Source of the DNA: Bicyclus anynana
Taxonomy: Eukaryota > Arthropoda > Insecta > Lepidoptera > Nymphalidae
Direction: 5' to 3'
DNA length: 64,000 nucleotides
NCBI RefSeq assembly: GCF_947172395.1
Contig: NC_069110.1
Coordinates: 6,454,127 to 6,518,126 of the forward strand
The translations under genes and the position numbers were made by a program. This document shows, piece after piece, positions 10,987 to 22,590 of this stretch. Every line of letters starts with the position of its first letter. The first letter of the stretch is position 1. A model generated the notes under the pieces. It did not search any database, was not told the origin of the DNA, and worked only from the letters and a program-made list of their open reading frames with translations.

Positions 10987-11350
10987 CAAACCTAAAAGAC
11001 CCCCCAAACCCAAAAGAACCCTCACCCCAAAAAACCCCCCAAACCCAAAAGACTCCCTAACCCCAAAAGACCTCCAACCCCAAAAGACCCCCGACCCCAA
11101 AAGACCCCCCAACCCCAAAAGACCCTCTAACCCCAAAAGACCACCCAAACCCAAAGAGCCCCTCACCCCAAAAGACCCCTCACCCAAAAAATCCCCTAAA
11201 CCCAAAAGTCCCCCAACTCAAGAGACCCCCCATCCTTAAAAGACCCCCAAACCCAAAAGACCCCATAGGCCCGAAAGACCTCCCATCCCCAAAAGACCCC
11301 CAACCCCAAAAGATCCCCCAAACTCAAAAGATCCACCAACCCCAAAATAC
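10987..11350. repeat. C-rich minisatellite, unit about 17 bp
   Basis: Roughly twenty imperfect units on the theme ACCCCCAACCCCAAAAG. The complementary strand is a run of GGGG and GGG blocks spaced by TCTTTT, so G-quadruplex formation is plausible. The proline/lysine- and glycine/leucine-rich open frames on the two strands are products of the repeat, not genes. Confidence 0.85.
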
Positions 11351-12230
11351 CCGAAGAATTTGATTTAATAAATTAATAATAATCCAGCAGAATCAACAAC
11401 AAAATGTAACATTTAAATAAAAATAGAATCCCAAACATTGTTTCCTACTTCAGTTACCACAAGTCAATTATTACTAAAATTGAGCCTACTGATTAAATAA
11501 ATATTATTACAATTCCATCACTAATTAATCGAAAGGAACTTCGTTCCATCCGGGTGTCCCTTGACACCTCTCAAGTTTTTTTTATTTATTGTTTTAAATA
11601 CGTTAATTATCATTTTCTTTTGAAAAATGCAACCATTCCATCAGTATTTTCTGACGTTGTCACGTTCAACTATCGTCAGTAAATCGACTTTACAGACAAC
11701 CGATTTTTTTGTCGATATTTTTTTTGTTTCTTTGAGATTTTTCTATTTAGTAGAGTGCTACCATTGATGAATAAGCAACAAAAAACAAATATTTTAGTCG
11801 GCCATGAAATTTTCGATTTTTAGCAAACTGACGATCAGCAAATATTTTTAATGTAGATAAAGAAGTAAAAAAAAATCTCAATGTAAATATTTTATAAATA
11901 GTTTAAAAAAGTCGTATGCAATTACGCGATTGTACACAAAGTTTTAGTACAAAGAAGCGGTACGCTGCTTCATGGAAAGCATAAATAAATTCCCCCTGGT
12001 TGACACAATGCCTTAACCTCATAAAACCGACACGGTTCGCTGAATAACCCATTAAAAATAATTGTGCTTTCTGTAATCGCTGAAAATATAAAATAAACGG
12101 TGCACAAACTTTTTACCTGAAATCTTACGCGAAAGTTGTAGCATCAATTGAAACTTTCAATTGAATAGTTTTCACTTAAAACTTTGTACACTGTTTTGAA
12201 TAATTTAAATCTTACCTGGAAGTTAGTCAG

Positions 12231-12477
12231 CAACTCTCGTGAGGACGAAGAGGATCACCCGCGGGTGCTGCTTGCCGCGCTCCGCGAACAACTAACCCTG
12301 TGGGAGAGAACGACTCTCTTCCACGAAGGACCGTACAACACTGCTTATCGACCCCTCGCACCGCAACGGCACCCCTACAACCCCCTGCTCGGATGTGCCT
12401 CCGCGCCTGCCTACGGTGCGCCGTTGCCAAAATTCGAGGAGCCTTTAAACAATTCATCTGTCATTAAGACCGCCTAA
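12231..12477 (+). CDS. Probable terminal coding exon, unknown protein
   Basis: A 247-bp segment, strikingly G+C-rich against an AT-rich background, is open from an AG at 12229-12230 to a TAA at 12475-12477. Third codon positions are mostly G or C. It reads about 82 residues: an acidic start (SREDEEDHPRVLLAALREQL), a middle rich in Pro/Tyr/Arg (FHEGPYNTAYRPLAPQRHPY) and a C-terminus ending NSSVIKTA. I recognise no domain. The likeliest reading is the last coding exon of a gene whose other exons lie upstream, outside what I can detect, with the splice junction at 12230/12231 (phase 2). The pyrimidine tract there is weak. A start at the in-frame ATG at 12184 is possible, but the extra residues are AT-rich and look intronic. 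The frame on the opposite strand is its shadow. I see no clear polyadenylation signal nearby. Confidence 0.5.
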
Positions 12478-13360
12478 GCGATCGATGACCACGTGACTTC
12501 GATTCACAAAACATTATCGAGCCGTAAAAACCCTCAATGATCGTAAAATGTATTGATTTTTTTAAACTTCGCGGCTTAAGTCCGTCGGGCGCAAATATAA
12601 TTAAGCTCACAAAATGGGTTTTAATGTGAAAGTATCAGAATAATCGTACTTATCTAGTTGTTCCAACTTACATATTTTGCAAGATTTCTTTGTTTTTATT
12701 TTCCCAATTTTTACAAACGAAGTAATTTTTTCTGTGATTTAGGGTTTTCTACATTTTGGCTGTTAACGACACCTTGTGATATTTTATAAATATAATTTAT
12801 TGAAAAATACAGCTCGCAATTTTTCAGTTTCAACACACAATTGTTCCGTTTTTTTCGCTTGAGCTTATTATATATAGCTCCTGTGAGTATACAGGATAAA
12901 ATATAGCATATAACACTCACAAATAACGTGAGTTTTAGTGGTAAAAGATTTTTTAAATCGGTTCAGTAGAGACAGAGAGACACAGTAAAAAGTATTTAAT
13001 TATGCAATTAAGAAAGATGTAATAATGTACTATTAGTATCTGTAATATCAATACAACATAAACATCAAGTGTTTATAGTTACTTACATTAAAACAAAATA
13101 CAAACAAGCTTTTTAAAATTTTTGTCTCACTGTTTGTTTGGAACGATTATAATGGTACTTTAAATGGAAGTTAAAAGTTATTACAAATAGCAAGATATAG
13201 GTTACTTTTCACGCCGGGAAAATCAATATGATCACACAGGATTAGTGAAAAACTGAATTTCAAGCGCACGAAGTTGCGTGCGTCAGCTATTTTATAATTT
13301 ATTTTTATTTTTATATTAATAAGGGTATATGACTAAACCAACGATTAGGTATCTTAAGTA
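12478..13360. other. AT-rich, no gene recognised
   Basis: Short frames only. 12895-12975 has the phrase CACTCACAAATAACGTGAG plus TTTTAGTGGTAAAAGATTTT, a fragment of a tail repeat. Confidence 0.4.
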
Positions 13361-13515
13361 GGAATACGCTTCACTTGCCTGCTTCTGAAACCAAGTGGCA
13401 CGTCGATTCTCTTTCTACGATCGCGAACGCTACGACAACTAGAAAAATGTACGAGAATGACAGATCTTGATCCTGTCGATAGCAAATGTCATTCCCAGCT
13501 TTTTCGGTGTGGGTA
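13361..13515 (+). repeat. Short dispersed repeat, copy 1
   Basis: GCACGTCGATTCTCTTTCTA plus CGATCGCGAACGCTACG and a downstream TGTCATTCCCA block recur in the same order at 21200-21320. The copy at 21229-21315 ends in inverted repeats. Class unknown. Confidence 0.5.
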
Positions 13516-13639
13516 GTAAAACAAACTAGTTGACAATTTTTATTTCTCTTTATTTTTATGTTAAATAATTAGTAAAGTGCATTATTTGTTTATTTTCATG
13601 TACCAGTAAGCAATACTAAACCTGCCTGCTCCTATCATT

Positions 13640-15237
13640 GCATAGATTTTTTATAACTATAGTGACCGTTTGCTCTAAGCTCACTTTTCCACTGTCACAA
13701 GTTTACTGTTTTCACTATGGAGTCATTGCAAAAAGCATTAACGACATAACTGAGCAAAACAATAGCCGTTTGACTGAATTTCAAAAGGAGTTAAGAGGTG
13801 CCAACCTGGCCACAAGTCTGACGTCCAACTTGAATGCTCAGTTGGCTCAGTCATGGTACAGTTACCGCTTTGACTAAAGTTACTGACGATATTCGTTGGG
13901 TGATGGATAATAGACAACGCACTGTCCTAGTTCTGCTTGCCTTCAGTAATGCTTTTAATTCTGTAGACTATGACATTTTGTTGAATCTATTACGCTCTAT
14001 TAACATATCTCCATCGGTTATACACTGGTTTCCGAGTTAACTTAAAGGCCGTAAACAGCGCATTCGAATTGATGACTTTTTTTCATCTTAGTGTGATGTT
14101 ACAGCAGGGGTACCTCAGGGTGGCGTGCTATCTCCATTACTTTTCTATTTCTTTATTAATTCGATCAGTCAAAGTATAACTTCTCTTTACCATATGCAGA
14201 TGACATCCAAGTATACAGCTTATCATCACTTGAGAACCAAAGCTCAACTGTCTCTGCTATCAACTGTGACCTTAGCGCAATTGATACTTGGAGCAGACAG
14301 GGCTCAAGTTAAATCCCCTAAAATCTAAGGCCATTATTATTGGTAGTCCCGCCCTTATCTCAAGAGTTGATTGGGCAGATCCCCGACCAGTTTTAAATAA
14401 TGGTACAACTATTCCTTTTTGTGAGACAGTTAAAGATCTTGGGGTACATCTTGATAAACAGTTGTTTTGGTGCGTGCATTTCAAAGAGTTGAGTAGAAAA
14501 ATGTTTGCTACTTTGGTCTCACTGAGACGTTTAAGATCTTTTTTACCGATTTCTACTAAAGTTATGTTAGAACATTCTCTTCTTCTTTCTGTTTTAAATT
14601 ATGCGGACGCGAGCTATCTAAATATAACTGAGGACCAATTCAATAAACTTGAGCGACTTCAAAATCTTGCTATTCATATTTAGTCTACGCAAATATAACC
14701 ATATTTCTGAGTTCCGTCAGAAACTCAAGTGGCTCAAGTGCAGTCTGAACTGCGACAGTGTCGTTTACTAACTCTGTCTTTACCTGTGCATAAGACAAAA
14801 TTTTATAAACATTCTTTCGTTGTGCAACTTATGGAATGCTCTCCCTTTGAACATACGGCAATCAAAGTCACTGGACATTTTTGAAAATGCCGTAAAGACT
14901 TACTATCTGTTGCATTAAGGTATCATTTCTCTTCAATATGACATTATAATGTTTGATATGTATTATATTCATTATTGTAGGTATTTCTGTAATATTGTTT
15001 ATGTATTAAATTATTTGTATGTATGTGTACTACTAATACTTTGGTTATTTTTGTTTTAAGCCACCTGATGTCCTTAAGTTTTCCTAAACTGAAGGTTGGC
15101 TGGGAGAAAACGCTACTTGGTCAAAAGGCCGCCTTTTGTAAGCTGATCTCTTCTTAATATGTTTTATTTCACTTGTATTTGTCTTCCAAAATAGTCAACC
15201 AAAGGGTGTGCAAATAAAGTATATCTATCTATATATT
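13640..15237 (+). pseudogene. Jockey/CR1-type LINE relic (reverse transcriptase)
   Basis: Decayed non-LTR reverse transcriptase spread over several frames. At 13845-14035 comes a segment with TALTKVTDDIRWVMDN and LAFSNAFNSVDYDIL, where the usual catalytic Asp of the DFSKAFD motif is Ala. At 14105-14160 comes AGVPQGGVLSPLLFYFFIN. The YADD box is intact at 14193-14204 but in a different frame. At 14288-14683 the C-terminal part follows, with VKDLGVHLDKQL and LSVLNYADASYLNITEDQFN. The 3' untranslated region runs to AATAAA at 15213-15218 and a TATC-rich tail. At least two frameshifts and internal stops mean it is dead. The 5' end, including the endonuclease, is missing. Confidence 0.8.
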
Positions 15238-15682
15238 ATCTACAGGGGCTGTAGCTTTGCTTTAGCACGTATGCACCAGTCAGCGTATTCCTAATCCTAC
15301 TTAAGTTTAAAGTTGTGGACAACGTCATCAAGAAAATTACGAAGCAGACTCTAATACGGTTAGAACCCCCCTTCTAATACCTAGCATTGCACTAAAGCAA
15401 AGCGAGGCTTACCTCTTGCCTTTAGTAACTATCCATTAACAACGTACGTTTCGGGATTATATTACAAATTCGGCGAACAACTCTAAACCTTCAATTGCTT
15501 CACGGTTAAGGGACTTGATTCAACACCTATAAGCTCATAGCTCGATATCCATCCCACCCGCTGTTAATTCAAACTTTGAAATTTCAACCAATTCATCTCA
15601 ATAGTCATCAATAGTCAATAGTTGCCTACGACAAGGACTATAATTATTTGATTGACATTTTAAAGTTTGATCCTGGTATACG

Positions 15683-15892
15683 CTGAAGGAAAAACATCGT
15701 GATGAAATCTACGTAAGATTTTTCTTATATTGTCTATATGTGTGAAGTCTACCAATTCGCATTGGGCCAGCGCATCCGCATTGGGTGGATTTATGCCTAA
15801 ACGCTGAGAGGACTCGTGCTCAACAGTGAGCTGAATATGGGCTGCTATGATAATGATGTTGATATGTTATGTTATGATGATGATGATGATAC
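15683..15892 (+). mobile_element. SINE-A copy 3, 5' truncated
   Basis: Body and tail of SINE-A: GAAGGAAAAACATCGTGATG, GTGTGAAGTCTACCAATTCG and CAACAGTGAGCTGAATATGG, ending in (GAT)n. The tRNA-like head is absent. A 12-bp inverted pair at 15254-15265 and 15392-15403 lies just upstream. Confidence 0.7.
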
Positions 15893-16146
15893 ATATTTTT
15901 CCTCTAAGCTGCCTCATTGGTTAGCCTGTGGTTAGCCTATGTGGTGTGGATCACGAGGACCAGGGTTCAAATCCTGGGTGTGAGTTGCGATACCTACTGA
16001 GTTTCTCTCTTTTCCCAGTTGTAAACTCTCAGCAAGAAGGAATTGGCAACTTGGTGGTATTACACCCTCATGCCTCAGAGAGCACGATTAGCACGATTAG
16101 CTCGGTCATTAGCCACGATAGTAGTTGTTAATGAATTTAACATTAT

Positions 16147-16372
16147 CACCCGTGGCGCAGTGGTATGCGCGGTGGATTTACAAAACGGAGGTCCTGTGTT
16201 CGATCCTCGGCTGGACCGATTGAGATTTTCTTAATTGATCCAGGTCTGGCTGCTTCGGCCGTCGCCAGTTACCACTGTACCGGCAAAGACGAACCGCCAA
16301 GTGATTTAACGTTCCGGTACGATGTCGTGTAGAAACCAAAAAGTGTGTGGATTTTTATTCTTGTTAGCGACG
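16147..16372 (+). mobile_element. SINE-B copy, 3' truncated
   Basis: Head CACCCGTGGCGCAGTGGTAT with an A-box-like TGGCGCAGTGG and a B-box-like TGTTCGATCC, then the GTACGATGTCGTGTAGAAAC body. The tail is missing, though a CTCCTCCTAACAAGTTAGCC fragment at 16578-16605 may be its displaced end. Confidence 0.75.
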
Positions 16373-16744
16373 CAAATACCATTGCTTAAGTAATATGTGT
16401 ATGCCTTACAATAAAGGACCGAAAACGGAACGTCTGTGTCATAAATAAATTGACTTTGAAAGCCTTTTAAATAAAACCAACGACTTTTACGCCAAGCGCC
16501 TAACCGTCACCACGTACGTTCTGAAGAATAAGCAGTTTCACAAAGAAATATCTGTTTTTTTTTTTAGCCTGGCCCTTATAATCCTCCTCCTAACAAGTTA
16601 GCCCTAAAATAAGCTGATAATAATAATTATGTTAAGTTTTTTGACTTAGTGAAGTATCTCAAATCTTTATTTCAATTTTACAAAATTTTACAATAATATT
16701 AAAACTGTTCTTACCTATCTATATTAACTACCTACAGCTATTAT

Positions 16745-17054
16745 TCGTCGTCATCAACCCATATTCGGCTCACTGCTGAGCTCGAGTCTCCTCTCAGAAT
16801 GAGAGGGGTGGGCCAATAGTCCACCACGCTGGCCCAATGCGGATTGGCAGACTTCACACACGCAGAGAATTAAGATAATTCTCTGGTATGCAGGTTTCCT
16901 CACGATGTTTTCCTTCACCGATTGAAACACGTGATATTTAATTTCTTAAAATGCACACAACTGGAAAGTTAGAGGTGCATGCCCCGGACCGGATTCGAAC
17001 CCACACCCTCCGGAATCGGATGCAGAGGTCATATCCACTGGGCTATCACAGCTC
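16745..17054 (-). mobile_element. SINE-A copy 4, near full length
   Basis: Complete minus-strand copy from the GTCGTCATCAACCCATATTC tail to the GGGCTATCACAGCTC head, with an intact B-box-like GGATTCGAACC (complement GGTTCGAATCC). One of the best-preserved copies in the window. Confidence 0.85.
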
Positions 17055-17829
17055 TTATATTAACTATATATTAAAAAAATAGAAAAGTAAATATACTAAA
17101 TTTAAATTATAGTGAAGTTATATATGTCTATCACTTGCTTCATCACTGAAGTATACTCTGTATCGCAGCTTGATAGGTATGTGGGTACTTAAGTTTAAGC
17201 ACAATACAGTGTTAGTTATCATTTATTGTAGGGAATTGCTGGATACTGGCGGCCAAAACTGAGGTCTTTGAAAGTCCATACAAGATTCTTTTGTCAAGCA
17301 GTGGACGTTCATCGGCTGGTGATGATGATGAAGTATAAACGGCTTGATGAAGTATAAACTATGCCGACACGTCATGGCATTTGAGTCGAATATACCGCCA
17401 AGGCGCGCCAGTAGATGTTTCACATAAAGTAGAAAATAAATTATTTGTTTTACTATTTAAATTATTTAGCTAATTAAACATCAATCTTCTACACGTCACC
17501 ACTTGCAGTTCTAAAACGTTGAAGAAAAAGCTTTCTGTAAAGTTTTGTTTCGTGCGTTATTGTTACCACAAGCTATTGCTATAACTTCTACATCATTGTC
17601 TCAAAGTAAGGAATCCGCACATAAGTACAGGTTATGTGCGATTGGTCGACGTACAAAGTAAAACTTTTCTAATCAGTTAGTTCATACACAGAGAAGTTCT
17701 CTGTCTAACAAACTTTTAGTTTTTACACAAAAGCGCTTGGTCAGTCATCTTACCAGGGGTGCGATTCCGCTATTTTACACTCGTCGACGAACTTTTCGCC
17801 TATAACACGTCTTATTCGATATTTCCGAG

Positions 17830-18845
17830 TCCATCACGCAGAGAAACTCCAATCATAGCTCGCTCCATCGCCCGATGAGCGAACTTTGAGCCTTCTTACT
17901 GCTATAATTAGCGACCAAACATCGGATCCGTAAGTCATCACTGGCAGCACGCACTGTTCGAAGACCTATGTGGCACTGAGGAATTTTGGACGTAAAGAAG
18001 TCGTCGTTCATCTCTTTCTCGAAACTGGACATACCTACATGAGCATTACACATGATCTTTGTCATACTCATGTTAATTTTTAGGCCCACATTGAGAAACT
18101 CTGCTGAGGTCATTGAACATGGTGCTAAAGGTCATCCAGAGTGTCTGCCATAATGACAAATCGTAGTTGAGTGATGTACTCGCCATTCATGTTGATGCAA
18201 AATCCAGAAGTCCAAGTCTAGACTTCAGCTTCAGAGTCCAGCTTAAAGACGTCTTCCAACGCAGCGGTAAAAAGCTTCGGGGAGATCCCACTCGTCGCTG
18301 TAATTTGATTGGCCTCGTAGTCTGATCCTGTATATGGACTGACATAGTGGCGTTTTCGTACAAACACTTCAACACTTTGATGTACCTGTAGTCGATTCGG
18401 CATCTCTGCAGAGACCTTAGCACAGCCCAGGTTTCCACCGAATTGAAGGCTTCCTCATAGTCCCCAAAGGCTAAACAAAGTGGTTGGTTATACTCTTCGG
18501 CCTTTTGGATAACCTGCCGCAGCGTATGGATGTGGTTTATGGTACTAAAGCCTTTTCTGAAACCACCTTGTTCGAAAGGTTGGAAGTCGTCAAACCTACG
18601 AGCGTGACAATTCGTGATGACTCTCGAGAACAACTTGAAGACATGACTCAACAGCGACATGGGTTTGTAACTTTTCAGCAAGGTGTTATCACCCTTTTTT
18701 AAAAAAAGAACCAACACGCCTCAGGCGTTGTGCCCTCGTGAACGACGCATTTGAACAATCTTCGAAGAACCTTAAGTATTGGTTTTCCACCAGCTTTCAG
18801 GAGTTCTGCTGTGATTCCGTCATCACCTGGCGTCTTGTTTTTTTT
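17830..18845 (-). pseudogene. RTE-type LINE relic, reverse transcriptase domain
   Basis: Minus-strand homology to an RTE-clade polyprotein, starting near 18845 (GDDGITAELLKAGGKP). It runs through KGDNTLLKSYKPMSLLSHVF, QGGFRKGFSTINHIHTLRQV, LCLAFGDYEEAFNSVETWAV and RCRIDYRYIKVLKCLYENAT. The FADD catalytic box is deleted near 18157 (the frame reads LRF-VIMAD). It continues with GLKINMSMTKIMCNAHV and ends in a fragment ending near 17830. Frameshifts lie near 18300 and 17950. This is a different RTE subfamily from the one at 4963-5446, but the same one as 42516-42697 and 43450-43845. Not functional. Confidence 0.85.
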
Positions 18846-19369
18846 AGTTATTTGTCTATCTGTCCATCCGGGATATCATATGCATGCATTACTAGATATA
18901 AAATTCTGTATACAGAATACAACGCATTACTAGATAAAGAATCCCACAACGGCATTACTATCTTTGGAATCCCACATACACATTAATTGAAGTGCAATAT
19001 TGTAATGGATCGTTTGAACTCAACAAACACAAAGTAGAATAGCTCTTGGGCAAGATTTAGAAAGAGCCATATGTATGTATTATGCAAATCGCATTAATGT
19101 AATAGGTAGCACAACTTTCAATACCATTTTTGCTTTTCTTTCTTATAAGAAATTGTCAGTAACTGCTCGAAGTTGGAAAGTTGGTAGTGTCTTATCGTGT
19201 CCTGCCACGAAGGACTTGTTCAGACACAACGAACTTCAGTTACAAGTAGTCTGAGAGCCACTATAAGAAATACGAGCCCTCATCTGAACTTGCCGTTTCA
19301 AGAGAGCTTGTAAACGAAGCCTGATTGTAATAAATTAATTTTGAATTTGAATTTCGGTGGATTAATTTT

Positions 19370-19650
19370 TTTTTTATTTATTTAACCTCGTTCCCTCTTT
19401 GGCAAAAAATCGTACACTAGTTAAAGAAATATACTCAAATGAATTGAACAAGTAAAGATTGCCTGCTTTCAACTCTGGGATCGTCAGATATAAACATTTA
19501 ATAATGTTATTTATATACGATCATCAGATATTAAGTCTTCTAATAAGTCAAATGTAAGTTTATTTTATGCTGCGGCCAGACACATTTTTCATACAACATC
19601 TAGAAAACCATGAACTAAATCATAGGCAACTTAATACAGTCAAATTAAAT
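19370..19650 (+). repeat. Dispersed repeat G, copy A
   Basis: AAAAATCGTACACTAGTTAA followed by GATTGCCTGCTTTCAACTCTGG and an ATCAGATATTAAGTCTTCTAA block aligns with 44810-45220 and 51580-51960. All copies are diverged; no coding frame or clear ends. Confidence 0.5.
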
Positions 19651-19704
19651 ATAAAATACATTTTCATTTGACATACCTATTTAAACAATTAAAAATTTTT
19701 TGTA

Positions 19705-20030
19705 CGACCTCCACGGCGCAGTGGTATGGGTGGTAGATATACATGACGGAGGCCCTGGGTTTTATCCCCGGCTGGGCCGTTTGAGGTTTTCTTAATTGGT
19801 CCAGGTCTGGCTGGTGGGAGGCTTCGACCGTGGCTAGTTACCACCCTACCGACAAAGACGTACCGCCAAACGATTTAACGTTCCAATACGATGTCGTGTA
19901 GAAATCGGATGGGGCGTGGATTTTCATCCTCCTCAAAACAAGTTAGCCCACTTCCATCTTAGATTGCATCATCACTAACCATCAGGTGAGATTGTAGTCA
20001 AGGACTAACTTGTAAAGAATTAAAAAACAA
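19705..20030 (+). mobile_element. SINE-B copy, near full length
   Basis: tRNA-like head (CCACGGCGCAGTGGTATGGG), weakened B box (GGGTTTTATCCCC), full body and the TGTAAAGAATTAAAAAAC tail. Confidence 0.8.
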
Positions 20031-20257
20031 CATAACTGAGGATATTTATGTCACATTAGTTAACCGTTTATGCCTGGCAATCCCACTGTTGCAATGTGAA
20101 TGCAGGCAAACGTTTTCAATTCGGTTGGGTATATACTTTTAACTGGTGTAAGGTTTTTATTAATTATTATTTGACAAAGAGGAAAGAAGATAAAATAAAT
20201 TAAATAAAAAAATAATCATTTCATTCTCACTGGGCGCAATTTCACTAGACAACCTAT

Positions 20258-20710
20258 TAGACTACAAGCCTTGAAAAGAATTTACCTGTGAAATGAACCA
20301 ACGTGAATAACGCTTAAAAGGCTGTTATTATATCAGAAAATAACTCTGAGCACTATGCCGTCATTTCAGAACGGTACAGGTGAGTACGCGAGTGAATGGA
20401 ATTTCTCACGTACAAATGATGAATTACGACTAATTATTAATGTACGGCTTTGTTATAGTGTTAAAGACGATTAAAAATAAATGTCGAAATACCTAGTGCC
20501 GTACTAAAGTGGTGGTGTCGAACAGAGATTAGGGTTGCGCCCCTTATCTATCGACTCCTGCACTGGAAATATGTACGGCGTTTACGAGTAAAGTATCTGT
20601 GTGTGTGAACAAAAGGAATCACACAAATGCCGTACAGTAATAAATGACCTATTTTGCTTCTGCAGTTGGTTCATTTCACAGGTAATTTTTTTTCAAGGGC
20701 TTGGAGTCTA
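20258..20710. mobile_element. 453-bp MITE with ~45-bp inverted ends
   Basis: The left end (TAGACTACAAGCC, TTGAAAAGAATTTACC, TGTGAAATGAACCAAC; 20258-20302) is mirrored at 20665-20710 with a few differences. Flanking TAT on both sides is a likely target duplication. The interior has GTACGGC repeated in both orientations and no coding sequence. A non-autonomous DNA transposon is the best reading; superfamily not established. Confidence 0.75.
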
Positions 20711-21174
20711 TATTTGCAATATTTCCCATCATTTATTTCTTATCTCAAATAAATAGCAGATGAGGAAACAGCCATACGCCGGATCTCGTACTATCAATCT
20801 TCAAATAATTAATAAGTACCTGTGTCTATCAGGAACGTTCAAGCATATTGGAATTTTCTTTTTTTCAATTTTCAATTTTCTTATAACCTGAAACATTACA
20901 AGAAACTAATACTCTTCTTCGGAAAAAAAGATTATGAAGCAAATAATTTTCAAGTGCTTTAAATACCAAAGCCTTTGCCCTTTACGAATTTTCCCCGAGT
21001 AAAGTTGCTTGAACCAGACTCTTTGACATAAGAGTGAATGTCGCTTAGCTAACCAGACCTTTTACGAAAACATATGGCTAGCTAGGACTTAAGTTTCTTT
21101 TTTAAAGTTGTTTATAGGATCACTTTATTGTCCGTCTTTCTGTCAAAAATCTAAGGACTACTTAAAGGTGTCGA

Positions 21175-21330
21175 GTTATATGCTCAGGGCCTGTAGCCCT
21201 GTAGCACGTCGATCTTTCTACGATCGCAAACGCTTCGAAAATTCAATAATGTTTAGGATTGATATTAGTGATCGAATCTGTCATTCCCATACATTTTTCT
21301 AGTTTTCGAAGCGTTAGTTTTTGATGTGGT
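21175..21330 (+). repeat. Short foldback repeat, copy 2
   Basis: AACGCTTCGAAAA (21229-21241) and TTTTCGAAGCGTT (21303-21315) are perfect inverted repeats around 61 bp. The left part matches the repeat at 13361-13515. The surrounding sequence to 22260 has no gene that I can support. Confidence 0.5.
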
Positions 21331-22260
21331 CTTGTCAAAGAAAAACGGAATCCTTATAATTATACTTGGTTTTCCGTTCGCCCGTGTGTCTGTCTGTCAA
21401 GAACTTTTCGCGTGGAGGCATCAAGCTGAAATTCATATACAATACACAGCTCTAAGGGACAGTAACTATCCTTAGAGATGTGAGAAAATCGAACTTCTAA
21501 TCCAACGCAAACAAAATACATATATACAGCCTTTTATGCTCCAAACCTACATGATACTTCCCGTGATTTCAGAATCTTGAAATTTGGTACTAAGGAAAAA
21601 TTGCAAAATATTTACACTTTTAATTACATCATTTAATATATTTTTTTTGTAAATTTTAATCTTTTTCCTAATCCATAAGAACGCGTAGAGGTATTAAATA
21701 AAATTCACATCAAATACTCAAGTCTATAACAATTAATCTGTAATAGAATGAAGCTTCTATGCCAAGGCAATCAAAAGAAACAGAAATGTACCAGTATACC
21801 GCATATTTTGAAAGCCGCCACTCGCAAGGGAATTAAAAGTCTAGTGCTTTTTAAATGTTATATTTTAGTTTTTTTTTAATTCGGTATTTTATATGTAGGT
21901 ATATAAGATTCCAAAGAAGAATGGCAAGATTGCATGTATTTTGGGAATAGCAAACAGAAGTAGCGTATATAATGGAAACTTATAAATAGTTGTTTATCAT
22001 AATTTAACTAAGAAAAAAGCAAATAGTAAGCAGTCTTGAAAAGCAGGGAGAAAAAAGATTTAAGTACCTTAAAACTAGTAGGTAGGTATAGGTACCCTAT
22101 CTATACATAAATGTGAAAAACACCGTCGCCTACATACAACTGCGTGATTGCTTCATAAATACTACAAGGCGTTTCGGTCGTAGGTAACAAGTAGTTTTTT
22201 TTTGTTAATAAAATACACTTTTTTTTCTTTGAATTCCCGTTCTTTGACGTTTGTCCATTT

Positions 22261-22590
22261 GACGGCCTCCGTGGCGCAGTGGTATGCGCGGTGGATTAAC
22301 AAAATGGAGGTCCTGGGTTCGATCCCCGGCTGGGCAGATTGAGATTTTCTTAATTTGTCCAGGTCTGGCTGGTGGGAGGCTTCGGCCGTGGCTAGTTACC
22401 ACCATACCGGCAAAGACGTACCGCCAAGCGATTTAGCGTTCTGGTACGATGCCGTGTAGAAACCGAAAGGGGTGTGGATTTTCATCCTCCTCCTAACAAG
22501 TTAGCCCGCTGCCATCTTAGACTGCATCATCACTTACCATCAGGTGAGATTGTAGTCAAGGGCTAACTTGTAAAGAATAAAAAAAAAAAG
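22261..22590 (+). mobile_element. SINE-B copy, full length
   Basis: Best copy of SINE-B. The A-box-like TGGCGCAGTGG is at 22272-22282 and the B-box-like GGTTCGATCCC at 22316-22326, so an RNA polymerase III internal promoter may be intact. The body contains GTCTGGCTGGTGGGAGGCTT, and the 3' end is CTAACTTGTAAAGAAT plus an A-rich tail. The opposite-strand open frame (GDRTQDLHF type) is a known SINE artefact. Confidence 0.85.

Larger units (their letters stand above)
10635..11703 (+). mobile_element. Dispersed element F, long copy
   Basis: The left part (10635-10810) and right part (11600-11703) correspond block by block to the 261-bp element at 25428-25688. Left block: GACGTGACAACGTCTTA..., TCGCTCTAGGGTT..., TATTCTGGTCTATGAAGATT. 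Right block: AAAATGCAACCATTCCATCA..., TCGTCAGTAAATCGACTTTACAGACAACCG. This copy has about 800 bp more in the middle: a hairpin, a C-rich minisatellite and AT-rich DNA. GACGTGACAACGTC near the left end is mirrored by GACGTTGTCACGT at 11652-11664. No coding sequence. Confidence 0.6.

Noticed and set aside
10879..11239. Long Gly/Leu-rich and Pro/Lys-rich open frames on the two strands
   Set aside because: They are translations of the C-rich minisatellite; both strands are open because the unit lacks stop codons.
22205..22405. 66-codon minus-strand frame with a GDRTQDLHF motif
   Set aside because: This peptide is the antisense translation of SINE-B and is a frequent false gene in lepidopteran annotation.
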